From: Streptomyces smyrnaeus
Lineage (GTDB): Bacteria; Actinomycetota; Actinomycetes; Streptomycetales; Streptomycetaceae
Direction: 5' to 3'
DNA: 64,000 nt
Assembly (NCBI RefSeq): GCF_017676345.1
Contig: NZ_JAFFZM010000031.1
Location: 1-64,000, forward strand
Positions 35,082-43,630 of this stretch are shown here, piece by piece (the stretch's first letter is position 1; every line of letters starts with the position of its first letter). The notes under the pieces were generated by a model that saw only the letters and a list, made by a program, of their open reading frames with translations, ran no database searches and had not been told where the DNA came from. The position numbers and the translations under genes are program-made.

Positions 35082-38000
35082 TCAGCGGGCCGCTGTCACT
35101 CCGTGGGTCAGTAGGGGACTCAGCAGCCGTCCCACCGTCGCCATCGCGTCCGGTTGGCCCATGGTGCCGTGGGTGCAGGGGATGTTGTGGAGGGTGAGGG
35201 TGCCGGTGAGGTGGGGGTACCAGGCTTCGGGGCTCCAGGCGTCGGGGTGGGGGGCCTGCTCGGGGGCGGTTTCGGTGGCGCGGAAGTAGTGGGCGTCGCC
35301 GTGGTAGACGGCGGGGGTGTAGGTGGGGCGCAGGGCGGCGTAGTGGCTCAGCATGCGGGTGACGGCGGACAGTTGGGCGTCGTCGGCGAGGTCGTGGCCG
35401 ACGGCCTCGGTGACCAGGCGGTGGACGACGGCCGGATCGGCGTCGGGGTCGAGGCGCGGGGTCCGGTCCAGGGGCGCCGAGTCCAGCAGGGCGAGGGTGG
35501 CGACCTCCTGGCCCTCCTCCTGGAGGCGGGCGGCGACGGCGTGGGCCAGGGCGCCGCCCAGTGACCAGCCCAGCAGCCGGTAGGGGCCGTGGCGCTGCAC
35601 GGAGCGGATGCGGGCGACGTACTCCGCGATCAGCTCGGGGAAGGTGGTGGCGAGTTCGTCGGTCGGGCGCAGGCCCTGGGCCTGGAGGGCGTAGACGGGG
35701 ATCGACGGCGGCAGATGCGGCGGCAGGGTCGCGTAGCACCAGCCCAGCCCGCCCGCCGGGTGGACGCAGAACAGCGGCGGCGCCTCGCCTTGCGCGCGCA
35801 GGGGGAGCAGCATGGCGTAGGCGTCGTCGGACGGCGGGCGTGGTTCGGCGGCCCTGTCGAGCAGTTTCGCCAGCTGGCCCACGGTGGGCGCCTGGTAGAG
35901 GGCGCCGAGGGAGAGTTCGGTGCCCAGTTCGGTCTGGACGCGGGTCAGCAGGCGGGTGGCGGACAGCGAGTGGCCGCCCAGCGCGAAGAAGTCGTCGTCC
36001 AGCCCTACCTCGGTCGCGTCCAGGACCTCGGCGAAGAGCGCGCACAGTGTCCGCTCCCGGCCGCTGAGCTCCGTGCGGGATTGCCGCTGCCGGGAGGTGC
36101 GGGTGGCCTGGGCCGGGAGGGCCGCGGTCAGGAGCGCGGCGCGGTCCAGCTTGCCCTGCGGGGTCATCGGCAGGGTCTCGTGGGCGTAGAAGGCGGCGGG
36201 CACCATGGCTGAGGGCAGTCGGGAGGCCGCCCATGAGCGCAGCTCGGCCGGGTCCAGCAGGGACTGGGCGGTGGAAGTGCGGCTCCCCCCGGTGGCGCGG
36301 TTCCCCTCGGTGGCGCGGCTGCCCCCGGTGGCGCGGCTCCCCCCGGCGGCGCGATGGTCACCCTGCGCGCGGTCTCCCTCGGGCACGCGCGGGGCGGGGA
36401 CGACGTGTGCCACCAGATGCACCGGTCCGCTCGTCGGGTCGTCGCCGGAGCGCTGTGCCGCGACGGCGACCTGCGCCACGTCGGGGTGCCGGGCCAGTAC
36501 GGTCTCGACCTCCTGCGGCTCGATGCGGACGCCGTGCACCTTCAGCTGGGTGTCGGTGCGGCCCAGATACTCCAGTACGCCGTCTTCGCTCCACCGCACC
36601 CGGTCCCCGGTACGGTACAGGCGGGCGCCGGCTTCGCCGAACGGATCCCGGGTGAACTTCTCCTCCGTCAGCTCGGGTGCGCCGAGGTAGCCGCGGGCCA
36701 CCTGGGCCCCGCCCAGGCAGAGTTCGCCGGGGACTGAGGGCGGCAGCAGATGGCCGTGGCGATCGAGGACGTAGGCGCGCAGGTTGTGGCCCGGGCGGCC
36801 GATGACCGGGTGGGGGCCTTGCTCGTCCAGGCTGCACCAGACGGCGTCGACCGCGCACTCGGCCGGGCCGTAGCAGTTGTAGGCGCTGGTGCGGGGGAGT
36901 TCGCGCAGCCGTTTCCACAGCGCGGGATCCAGCGCCTCCCCGCCGACGACCAGGGTGCCGGGATGGTGCCCCGTGGGGGCGAAGAGGCCGGCGGCGAGCA
37001 GCGCCCGCACATGGGTGGGGGTCAGCGCCAGCAGGTCGATGCGCTGCTCGCGGACCCGGGCCACGAGTGCGGCCGGGTCGTGCCGTACCGCGTCCTCGAT
37101 CAGGTGGACTTCGTGGCCGGCGGCCAGGCACAGCCACGCCTCCCAGGAGGCGTCGAAGCAGAACGAGGCGGTCTGTGCGGCGCGCAGTCGGCGGCGCCCG
37201 GCGGCCTCGGCGGCGGGGGTGAGGAGGGCGGTGAGGTGGTCGTGGTAGAGGTTGGCGAGCTGGCGGTGTTCGACCTCCACGCCTTTGGGGCGTCCGGTGG
37301 TGCCGGAGGTGAAGGCGATGTACGCCACATCGTGCGGCCGCAGCGGGCGCGGCCGGTCGCGGTCGCCGGGGTCGGTCGTCGGCTGCCGGGCCAACTCCCG
37401 CACCGTCGCCCCGGAGTCGAGGTGGAGCAGCGGTGCCCCCTCCGGCGGCACGGCGGCAGCCGGTCCACCGGCCGCGGTCCCCGCCGCCAGTACGCAGACG
37501 GGCGCCGCGTCCGCGAGCATCTGGCGGGTGCGTTCGGCCGGGTGGTCGGCGTCCAGCGTCAGGCAGGCGGAGCCGGACTTGAGGACGGCCAGCAGCGCGA
37601 CGGCGTACTCGGCGGTGCGCGGCAGCGCGAGCGCGACGGTGGTGCCGGGGCCCGCGCCCCGCGCCAGCAGCAGGTGTGCGAGCCGGTTGGCCCGCGCGTT
37701 GACCTCGCCGCGCGACAGGGCGACCGCCTCGGTGCCCGCGCCGCACACCAGCGCCCTCGCCGTGGGGGCCTCCCGTGCCCGCTCCTCGAAGGCGGCGTGC
37801 ACCGGCAGGTGGGGGAAGGCGCGTTCGGGGCCCCGCCCCCAGTCCAGTACCCGCTCCCGCTCCTCGGCCGTCAGCAGCTCGATGTCGGCCAGCGGTGTCG
37901 TCTCCGTGGTGGCGGTCAGGGTGCGCAGCAGGGCGAGGTAGCGGCGGTGGTGTGCGGCGATCCGCTCGGCCGGGTACACCTCGGGGTCGGCCTGGAAGTC

Positions 38001-39206
38001 GATGCGCAGCGAGCCGTCGCTGGGGCGGTCGTAGACGTTGACGGCCATACCGGTGACGGGGCCGTTGGACAGGTTGTGCAGCGTGGCCGGGTGGCGGCCG
38101 AAGCTGATCTGCGGGTCGTGCAGCATGACGTTGATGCCCCAGTCCTCCATCCGCCCCGCCGACGGGCGCCGGGCGTGCGGGCCGCGCACGAGGTTGACGT
38201 AGGAGTAGCGCTGGTGCCGCAGCAGCAGCTTGGCCTGGGAGGCGGTCCTGCGCAGCAGTTCCCCGACGGTGCCGCTGGAGGGCTGCGGGACGCGCAGCGG
38301 CAGCACGTTGGCGACCATGCACGGTACGTCGCGGGTCGCAGGGCCGCGTGCGGCGACGGTCACGTCCACGACCGCGTCGTCCCGTTCGTCGTCGGCGAGC
38401 CGGTGCACATACAGCGCCAGTGCGGCCATGGCGACCGTCGCGATACCGGTGCGGGCGCTGCGGGCCAGTGCCCGCAGCGCGTCGGCGGTCTCGACGTCCA
38501 GATGGCCGGTCTCCCGTACGAAGGCCGGCGCCGGCTTGGGCAGTCGGCCCTGGGTGGCGGGCGCGGACCCGGCGCACCTGGCCAGTTCCTCGGCCCAGTA
38601 GGCGCGGTCGCGCTCCTTGCGCTCGGAGTGCGCGTAGGCGGCCTCGTCCTCCAGCGCCTGCCGCAGCGGTGCGAGCCGGGAGGGCGGTACGGGCCCGCCG
38701 CTCTCCAGCGCGGTGTAGATCTCGGCGATCCGGGGGACGAACAGGCTGGTGGCGTAGCCGTCCATGAGGATGTGGTGGCTGCACATGTAGAAGAGGAAGC
38801 ACTCGTCCGCCGTGCGCAGTACGGCGAACGAGAACAGCCCCGCACGGTGCATGTCCATCGGGGTCTTGAGATCCGCCCACATCCAGGCCCGCGCCGCCGC
38901 GTCCGGGTCGGCCTCGTGCCGCAGGTCGACCAGTGGCAGCGGCCAGCCCGCGCAGGGGTCGATGATCTGCCGTACGCCTTCGTCCCCGTACGGGCCCGCG
39001 GGCACGAACCGTACCCGCAGCGCCTCCGTCTCGGTGACCGCCTGCCTGAGCGCGCGCTCCAGCAGCTCCACGTCGACGGCGCCGTGAATCTCGATCACCT
39101 CGGCGGGCCGGAGGCAGGGGCTGTCCGGAGCGAGTTGCTGCGTGAACCACATCCCCGACTGCGCCGCCGTCAACGGCAGACCCTCACCGATGTCGAACAT
39201 GGCCAT
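35082..39206 (-). CDS. Single-module nonribosomal peptide synthetase (C-A-PCP-TE)
   Basis: 1374 aa from the ATG at 39206, with GGGAG 9 bases upstream. Condensation domain (about 1-440) has an intact HHILMDG. Adenylation domain (about 450-1020) has FTSGTTGRPKGV, NCYGPAE, YRTGDRVRW and the core-10 Lys in MTPQGKLDR. PCP: LGGHSLSATRL (Ser near 1080). TE: GWSLGG near 1214. Core A4 reads FDASWEAW, one residue shorter than GrsA. My tentative pocket reading is D-A-?-A-V-G-C-V-D-K; no substrate is called. A four-copy repeat lengthens a linker near residues 950-975. It condenses an externally supplied acyl or aminoacyl group with one amino acid. Upstream are MFS, LysR and methyltransferase genes. Confidence 0.92.
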   Translation of the reverse strand: MAMFDIGEGLPLTAAQSGMWFTQQLAPDSPCLRPAEVIEIHGAVDVELLERALRQAVTETEALRVRFVPAGPYGDEGVRQIIDPCAGWPLPLVDLRHEADPDAAARAWMWADLKTPMDMHRAGLFSFAVLRTADECFLFYMCSHHILMDGYATSLFVPRIAEIYTALESGGPVPPSRLAPLRQALEDEAAYAHSERKERDRAYWAEELARCAGSAPATQGRLPKPAPAFVRETGHLDVETADALRALARSARTGIATVAMAALALYVHRLADDERDDAVVDVTVAARGPATRDVPCMVANVLPLRVPQPSSGTVGELLRRTASQAKLLLRHQRYSYVNLVRGPHARRPSAGRMEDWGINVMLHDPQISFGRHPATLHNLSNGPVTGMAVNVYDRPSDGSLRIDFQADPEVYPAERIAAHHRRYLALLRTLTATTETTPLADIELLTAEERERVLDWGRGPERAFPHLPVHAAFEERAREAPTARALVCGAGTEAVALSRGEVNARANRLAHLLLARGAGPGTTVALALPRTAEYAVALLAVLKSGSACLTLDADHPAERTRQMLADAAPVCVLAAGTAAGGPAAAVPPEGAPLLHLDSGATVRELARQPTTDPGDRDRPRPLRPHDVAYIAFTSGTTGRPKGVEVEHRQLANLYHDHLTALLTPAAEAAGRRRLRAAQTASFCFDASWEAWLCLAAGHEVHLIEDAVRHDPAALVARVREQRIDLLALTPTHVRALLAAGLFAPTGHHPGTLVVGGEALDPALWKRLRELPRTSAYNCYGPAECAVDAVWCSLDEQGPHPVIGRPGHNLRAYVLDRHGHLLPPSVPGELCLGGAQVARGYLGAPELTEEKFTRDPFGEAGARLYRTGDRVRWSEDGVLEYLGRTDTQLKVHGVRIEPQEVETVLARHPDVAQVAVAAQRSGDDPTSGPVHLVAHVVPAPRVPEGDRAQGDHRAAGGSRATGGSRATEGNRATGGSRTSTAQSLLDPAELRSWAASRLPSAMVPAAFYAHETLPMTPQGKLDRAALLTAALPAQATRTSRQRQSRTELSGRERTLCALFAEVLDATEVGLDDDFFALGGHSLSATRLLTRVQTELGTELSLGALYQAPTVGQLAKLLDRAAEPRPPSDDAYAMLLPLRAQGEAPPLFCVHPAGGLGWCYATLPPHLPPSIPVYALQAQGLRPTDELATTFPELIAEYVARIRSVQRHGPYRLLGWSLGGALAHAVAARLQEEGQEVATLALLDSAPLDRTPRLDPDADPAVVHRLVTEAVGHDLADDAQLSAVTRMLSHYAALRPTYTPAVYHGDAHYFRATETAPEQAPHPDAWSPEAWYPHLTGTLTLHNIPCTHGTMGQPDAMATVGRLLSPLLTHGVTAAR
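36279..36350. repeat. 18-bp repeat, four copies, inside the NRPS gene
   Basis: Four adjacent degenerate copies of GCGGCTCCCCCCGGTGGC (plus-strand reading), encoding Gly-Ser-Arg-Ala-Thr-type repeats in a linker of the adenylation C-terminal region. Confidence 0.9.
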
Positions 39207-39284
39207 CCGTACCAACTCCCGATCGCAGCCTCACGTCTGGGAGCACAACGAGAAGGGCAGGGGGGAGGGCACCTTCCGAGTGGA

Positions 39285-39313
39285 AAGGCGCCCTCCGGAA
39301 GGGAGAGCGCCTT
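39285..39313 (-). terminator. Hairpin after the MFS gene
   Basis: AAGGCGC and GCGCCTT arms enclose a CCTCC...GGGAG inner stem. Located 17-45 bases past the MFS stop, before the NRPS start. It may separate MFS from NRPS transcription on the minus strand. Confidence 0.55.
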
Positions 39314-39329
39314 CAGAGTGGGGCACGTA

Positions 39330-40667
39330 TCAGGCGCGCGCCAGCACCACCGCGCGGCGGGTCGCGTACAGGGTGATGCCGGCGGCGAGCACCATGGCGC
39401 CCAGCGCCAGCGCCACGGTGGCTCCCCACCCGCCTGCGGCGAACGCGACGGCGCCCAGCGCTCCGCCCAGCGAGCTGCCCACGTAGTAGCTCATCTGGTA
39501 CAGGGCCGACGCCTGCGCGGCCCCATGGGCGGCGGTGCGGCTCACCGAGCCGGAGGCCACCGCGTGTCCGGCGAAGAACCCGGCCGTGATCAGGACCAGA
39601 CCCGCGACGACCGCGGCGATGCTGTCGGCGAGGCTGATCAACAGCCCCGCGGAGGCCGTGCCGATGCCCAGATAGAGCGTGCCGCGCCGGCCGAGCCGGG
39701 CGTTGAGCCGGCCGGCCGTCGCCGAGGCGGCGGTGCCGACCAGGTAGATGACGAAGATCGAGCCCACCAGGCCCTGCGACAGTCCGAACGGCTCGGCCAC
39801 CAGCCGGTAGCCGATGACGGTGTAGACGGCGCCGAACACCGTCATGAACAGCAGCCCGATCGCATACAGCCGCAGCAGCAGCGGGTTGCCCAGGTGCGCC
39901 CGTACCGTCGCCGCGACCCGCCGCGGGTGCAGGGGGGTGGGGGCGAAGTGCCGGGCCGGCGGTACGAGGAGCCGGAAGGCGACCGCGCACAGCAGCGAGG
40001 TGACGGCGACGGCGCCGAGCCCGGCCCGCCAGCCCCACGCCTCGGTGACCCACCCGGTGAGGATGCGCCCGCTCATCCCGCCGACGCTGTTGCCCGCGAC
40101 GAACAGCCCGACGGCCCCCACCAGGTGCTTGGCCCGCACCTCGTCCGACAGGAACGCCATCGCCGAGGCGGGCACCCCCGCCACCGCGGCCCCCTGCAGG
40201 GTCCGCAGTGCGATCAGCACCGGCAGGCTGGGCGCGAACGGGATGACGAGGGCGAGGGCGACCGCGACCGCCATGGACACGGTCAGCATCCGGCGCCGTC
40301 CGAAGCGCTCGGAGAGCGCCGCCAGCGGCAGTACGGCGACCGCCAGCCCGATGGTCGCACCGGAGACGGTCCAGCTGGCCTGGTCGGGGGCGGCATGCAG
40401 GGCCCGGGAGATCTCGGGCAGGAGGGCCTGGGTGGAGTAGAGCAGCGCGAATGTCGACAGGCCCGCGGCGAAGAGCGCGAGCCGCATCCGCCCGTGCCCG
40501 GGATCACCGGGGCTCAGCTTCGTCGCATCGGCGTGCTGCGCCGCGTCGGGGTGCTGCGCCGCGCCGGGGTGCTGCGCCGCGTCGGGGTGCTCGGGGGTCG
40601 GGGGAGGGGGAATGACAGCTGAGGCGTCCACCGGTTCGGTGGACGCCCCGGTATCAAGAGCAGGCAT
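39330..40667 (-). CDS. MFS transporter (YnfM-like efflux)
   Basis: 445 aa with 12 predicted membrane helices. The family loop motif after helix 2 is present (LSERFGRRRMLTV). The N-terminus (about 25-50) is a repetitive His/Pro/Asp/Ala/Gln segment encoded by an 18-bp DNA repeat and is cytoplasmic. A proton-driven exporter, divergent from a LysR gene, as MFS/LysR pairs often are. It may export the product of the adjacent NRPS, but substrate is unknown. The start at 40667 has only a closely spaced GAGG. Confidence 0.9.
   Translation of the reverse strand: MPALDTGASTEPVDASAVIPPPPTPEHPDAAQHPGAAQHPDAAQHADATKLSPGDPGHGRMRLALFAAGLSTFALLYSTQALLPEISRALHAAPDQASWTVSGATIGLAVAVLPLAALSERFGRRRMLTVSMAVAVALALVIPFAPSLPVLIALRTLQGAAVAGVPASAMAFLSDEVRAKHLVGAVGLFVAGNSVGGMSGRILTGWVTEAWGWRAGLGAVAVTSLLCAVAFRLLVPPARHFAPTPLHPRRVAATVRAHLGNPLLLRLYAIGLLFMTVFGAVYTVIGYRLVAEPFGLSQGLVGSIFVIYLVGTAASATAGRLNARLGRRGTLYLGIGTASAGLLISLADSIAAVVAGLVLITAGFFAGHAVASGSVSRTAAHGAAQASALYQMSYYVGSSLGGALGAVAFAAGGWGATVALALGAMVLAAGITLYATRRAVVLARA
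40531..40593. repeat. 18-bp tandem repeat in the MFS N-terminus
   Basis: About 3.3 copies of GGGTGCTGCGCCGCGTCG-like units, in frame, encoding repeated His-Pro-Asp-Ala-Ala-Gln in the cytoplasmic N-terminal tail. Confidence 0.9.
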
Positions 40668-40689
40668 ACCTCGAACGTACGACCCGCCA

Positions 40690-40712
40690 TTTCATCCGTC
40701 CAATGCATGAAA
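40690..40712. promoter_or_regulatory. Putative LysR dyad
   Basis: TTTCAT, 11 bases, ATGAAA: an inverted repeat between the divergent MFS and lysR genes, with the T-N11-A geometry typical of LysR sites. Confidence 0.55.
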
Positions 40713-40770
40713 GTGCGAGAATCGATCCGTCCACGCATCACCGCAGCTAGCCGACGTATCAGGGAGCCAG

Positions 40771-41769
40771 GTGTCACCGTCACGCAACAAGAAAGACACC
40801 TCCGTCACACCGTCACCCGGCGCTGCCCCACCCTCGGCACTCTCCCTGACACCCCGCCTGGCGCAGTTCGCCGCGGTGGCCCGCCACGAGCACGTCACCC
40901 GCGCCGCGCAGGAGCTGGGCATCCCGCAGTCCTCCCTCAGCCGGGCACTCGCCCGGCTGGAGGAAGACCTCGGCGTCGCCCTCTTCGCACGGCACGGCCG
41001 CACCCTCTCCCTCACCCCCGCGGGCCGCACCTTTCTCGCCTCGGCCGAGCGGGCACTGGCCGCGGTCGAACAGGCGGCCGAGGCCGTACGGTCCGACGCC
41101 GACCCCGCCACCGGCAAGGTCGCCTTCGGCTTTCTGCACACCCTCGGCTGGGAGACGGTCCCCGAACTGCTGCGCGCCTTCCGGGCCGACCATCCACGCG
41201 TCCGCTTCGCCCTGGTGCAGAACTACGGTGAGGCCATGCTCGACCGACTCCGCGCCGGTGAGCTGGACCTGTGCCTGACCTCCCCCATCCCGGAGGCACC
41301 GGACCTGGTCGCCCGGCGCCTGGACGAACAGCGGCTGCGACTGGTCGTACCGGACGACCACCGGCTCGCGGCCCGCAAACGGGTGCGGCTCGCCGAGGCC
41401 GCGGAGGAGTCGTTCGTCACCTTGGAGCCCGGTTACGGCATGCGGCGCATCCTCGATGCCCTGTGCGCCGAGGCCGGGTTCACCCCCCGGATCGCCTTCG
41501 AGGGCGAGGAGGCCGAGACCATTCGCGGCCTGGTCGCCGCCGGGCTCGGCGTCGCGCTGCTGCCGCCCCCCGTCTTCCCGCGGCCCGGGGTGCGCGAGCT
41601 GACCGTCACCGCACCACGCGCCGTCCGCGAGATCGGGCTCGCCTGGTCCGCCGGGCGCCCCGACACCCCGCCGGTCGCCGCCTTCAAGAAGTTCCTGCTC
41701 AGCCGGAGAGGCCAGCTCCTGCGCGGCCAGTCCGCCCCCGCCCACCCCGCTTCCCAGGAGGCCCCATGA
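40771..41769 (+). CDS. LysR family transcriptional regulator
   Basis: 332 aa from a GTG with GGGAG close upstream. N-terminal winged helix-turn-helix (about 25-85; HVTRAAQELGIPQSSLSRALARLEEDLG), linker helix, then an inducer-binding substrate fold with the usual VAAGLGVALLPPPVFP near residues 260-275. It probably controls the divergent MFS gene and itself through the dyad at 40690. The downstream methyltransferase ATG overlaps its stop (ATGA), so the enzyme is likely in the same transcript. Confidence 0.93.
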   Translation: MSPSRNKKDTSVTPSPGAAPPSALSLTPRLAQFAAVARHEHVTRAAQELGIPQSSLSRALARLEEDLGVALFARHGRTLSLTPAGRTFLASAERALAAVEQAAEAVRSDADPATGKVAFGFLHTLGWETVPELLRAFRADHPRVRFALVQNYGEAMLDRLRAGELDLCLTSPIPEAPDLVARRLDEQRLRLVVPDDHRLAARKRVRLAEAAEESFVTLEPGYGMRRILDALCAEAGFTPRIAFEGEEAETIRGLVAAGLGVALLPPPVFPRPGVRELTVTAPRAVREIGLAWSAGRPDTPPVAAFKKFLLSRRGQLLRGQSAPAHPASQEAP

Positions 41770-42677
41770 CCCCGCATGCGCACAGCCACCAGCACTCCCC
41801 CGCCCACACCCACTCCCACGCGCACCACGCCACTGCCGAACCCGACTGGGAGGCGCTCGCCGCGCATCTCGAACGCGAGGCCGAACTGAAGGCGGGGTTC
41901 CTGGAGGAGGCCGCGGCCTGGCTGCACGACCTGCTCGGCAACCGCGCGGTGACCCGCGTCCTCGATCTGGGCAGCGGGCCCGGTGTCACCACCATCGCGC
42001 TCGCCCACGCCTTCCCCGGCGCCGAGACCGTCGCCGTCGACGGCACCCCCGGGCTGCTGGAGCGCGCCCGCGCCCGCGCCGAACGTGAGGGCCTGGCCTC
42101 CCGCATCACCACCCGCGAGGCCGAACTCCCCGCCGACCTGCCGGACCTGGGCACCGCCGAGCTCATCTGGACCAGCAACGTCGTCCACCATCTCGGCGAT
42201 CAGCGCGCAGCGCTGGAGACCTTCGCCTCGGCACTGCGCCCCGGCGGCGTGCTGGCGGTACGCGAAGGCGGCCTGCCCACCCGCTTCCTGCCCCGCGACA
42301 TCGGTATCGGACGCCCCGGACTCCAGGCGCGGCTGGACGTCGCCGAGGAGGACTGGTTCAGCGCCATGCGCGCCGAACTGCCCGGTCACACCCGCACGGT
42401 GGAGGACTGGCCCGCGCTGCTCGTCGCCGCCGGACTCGCGCCCACCGGCAGCCGCACCTTCCTCACCGACCTGTCCGCGCCGCTGGACCCTGTCGCGCGC
42501 GCCCATGTACGCGCCCGCGTCGAACGCTTCCGCGAGAACCTTGCCGACGATCTGGCTGCCGAGGACCTGACCACCCTCGACACCCTCCTCGACGACGCCT
42601 CCCCCGACGGCATCCTCCGCCGCCCCGACGTCTTCCTCCTGACGGCGACGACGGTGCACACGGCGGTACGCACCTGA
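41766..42677 (+). CDS. SAM-dependent methyltransferase with His-rich N-terminus
   Basis: 303 aa. Class I methyltransferase: motif I VLDLGSGPGVTTIAL (about 60-75), acidic end of strand 2 VAVDGTP, and LIWTSNVVHHLGD at motif IV. The first 25 residues hold about 9 histidines alternating with Ala/Ser/Thr, like metal-binding tails, which is unusual for this family. Translationally coupled to LysR by ATGA. Substrate unknown; a tailoring role for the neighbouring NRPS product is a guess from position. Confidence 0.87.
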   Translation: MTPHAHSHQHSPAHTHSHAHHATAEPDWEALAAHLEREAELKAGFLEEAAAWLHDLLGNRAVTRVLDLGSGPGVTTIALAHAFPGAETVAVDGTPGLLERARARAEREGLASRITTREAELPADLPDLGTAELIWTSNVVHHLGDQRAALETFASALRPGGVLAVREGGLPTRFLPRDIGIGRPGLQARLDVAEEDWFSAMRAELPGHTRTVEDWPALLVAAGLAPTGSRTFLTDLSAPLDPVARAHVRARVERFRENLADDLAAEDLTTLDTLLDDASPDGILRRPDVFLLTATTVHTAVRT

Positions 42678-42701
42678 GCCGCCCGCCCGAAGGGCCCGGC
42701 G

Positions 42702-43544
42702 CTACCGCAGGTTCTTGCCGAAGCCGCTGGCCAGCGGCATCCGCAGGCCCAGCGGCGGGGGAGCGGCGAGGGCGTCGGTCAGCGGACGGCACAGGTCGCC
42801 ACCACAGAGGGTGCCCAGAACGAAGTCCTGGGTCAGCGCGGCCACTTCGGCGGCGTATCCGCGCAGGCCGTGCCCGTCCGTGTGCACCTCGAAGCGGCAC
42901 ACCTCGGCGTTGAGTTTCTTCGCGCGCTCGGCGAGACGGAAGGAGAGTTCCGGGTCGCACCGGGTGTCGTTCGTGCCGTGCACGATCAGCACATGGCGGC
43001 CGCGCAACTGCTGTACGGGCTCCTCGCCGCCCGCGGCCGGTCCCGCGCCCACCGCGTCGCCCACGGACTCGTCCGCCGCCGACAGCAGCGGCCCCAGGGC
43101 CACCACCGAGGCGACGGCCTGGTGACCGGCGGCGCGCAGTGCGGCAACGCCGCCGATGTCGGCGCCGACCAGACAGACGGGCACATCCCCGTACCGCCGC
43201 ACCACTTCCTCGACCGCCCACTCGGCGTCGGCCGCGCAGTCCGCCGTACGGCTCGCGCCACCGCCCGCCGCGCCGCCGCCCGCCGCGCCGCCGTTCCGGA
43301 CCCGGGCACCGTGGCGGTAGTGCACGATGTGGGTGACCAGAGGGTCGTCGTCCGAACTGGCGCGCCCCAGGCGACGGGCCAGCGGTACCGCTGAGGCCGC
43401 CGCCACCAGTTCGGTGCCCCGGCGGCCAGCGCCGGCGGTCCCGCCGCCCGGCAGTACGAGGACGACGGCGTGCGGGGCCCTCCCCACGGCTCCCCGGGGC
43501 CGTCCCAGTCGTGTTTCCCTCTCGGGCAACGCTCGCTGAGCCAT
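42702..43544 (-). CDS. Alpha/beta hydrolase-fold protein with Asp at the nucleophile position
   Basis: 280 aa from the ATG at 43544. Fold landmarks: HAVVLVLPGGG (oxyanion region), a CAADAEWAVEEVV helix, the nucleophile elbow LVGADIGG, LIVHGTNDTRCDP (acid) and HTDGHGLRGY (His). The elbow has Asp where Ser is usual (GxSxG), as in dehalogenase/epoxide-hydrolase chemistry, or the protein may be non-catalytic. A Gly/Ala-rich insert follows GARVRNGG. It is divergent from add, so its promoter abuts nucleoside palindrome site B. Confidence 0.78.
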   Translation of the reverse strand: MAQRALPERETRLGRPRGAVGRAPHAVVLVLPGGGTAGAGRRGTELVAAASAVPLARRLGRASSDDDPLVTHIVHYRHGARVRNGGAAGGGAAGGGASRTADCAADAEWAVEEVVRRYGDVPVCLVGADIGGVAALRAAGHQAVASVVALGPLLSAADESVGDAVGAGPAAGGEEPVQQLRGRHVLIVHGTNDTRCDPELSFRLAERAKKLNAEVCRFEVHTDGHGLRGYAAEVAALTQDFVLGTLCGGDLCRPLTDALAAPPPLGLRMPLASGFGKNLR

Positions 43545-43601
43545 GGCGCAACAATGGCACGCCCGCACGCGTTCGTAAGGCAGTTGGGAAAGCACATGCG
43601 T

Positions 43602-43615
43602 TCTACGCGCGTAGG
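43602..43615. promoter_or_regulatory. Nucleoside-regulon palindrome, site B
   Basis: TCTACGCGCGTAGG: perfect 12-base palindrome core CTACGCGCGTAG. A -10-like TAGAGT lies at 43619-43624, seven bases from the add ATG at 43631. Confidence 0.78.
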
Positions 43616-43630
43616 AGCTAGAGTGCCGTG

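Noticed and set aside
36750..40622. 1290-codon open frame antisense to the NRPS and MFS genes
   Set aside because: A shadow of strongly GC-biased coding DNA on the other strand. Its translation is Gly/Arg/Val/Gln-rich with no domain, while the minus-strand frames carry complete motifs.
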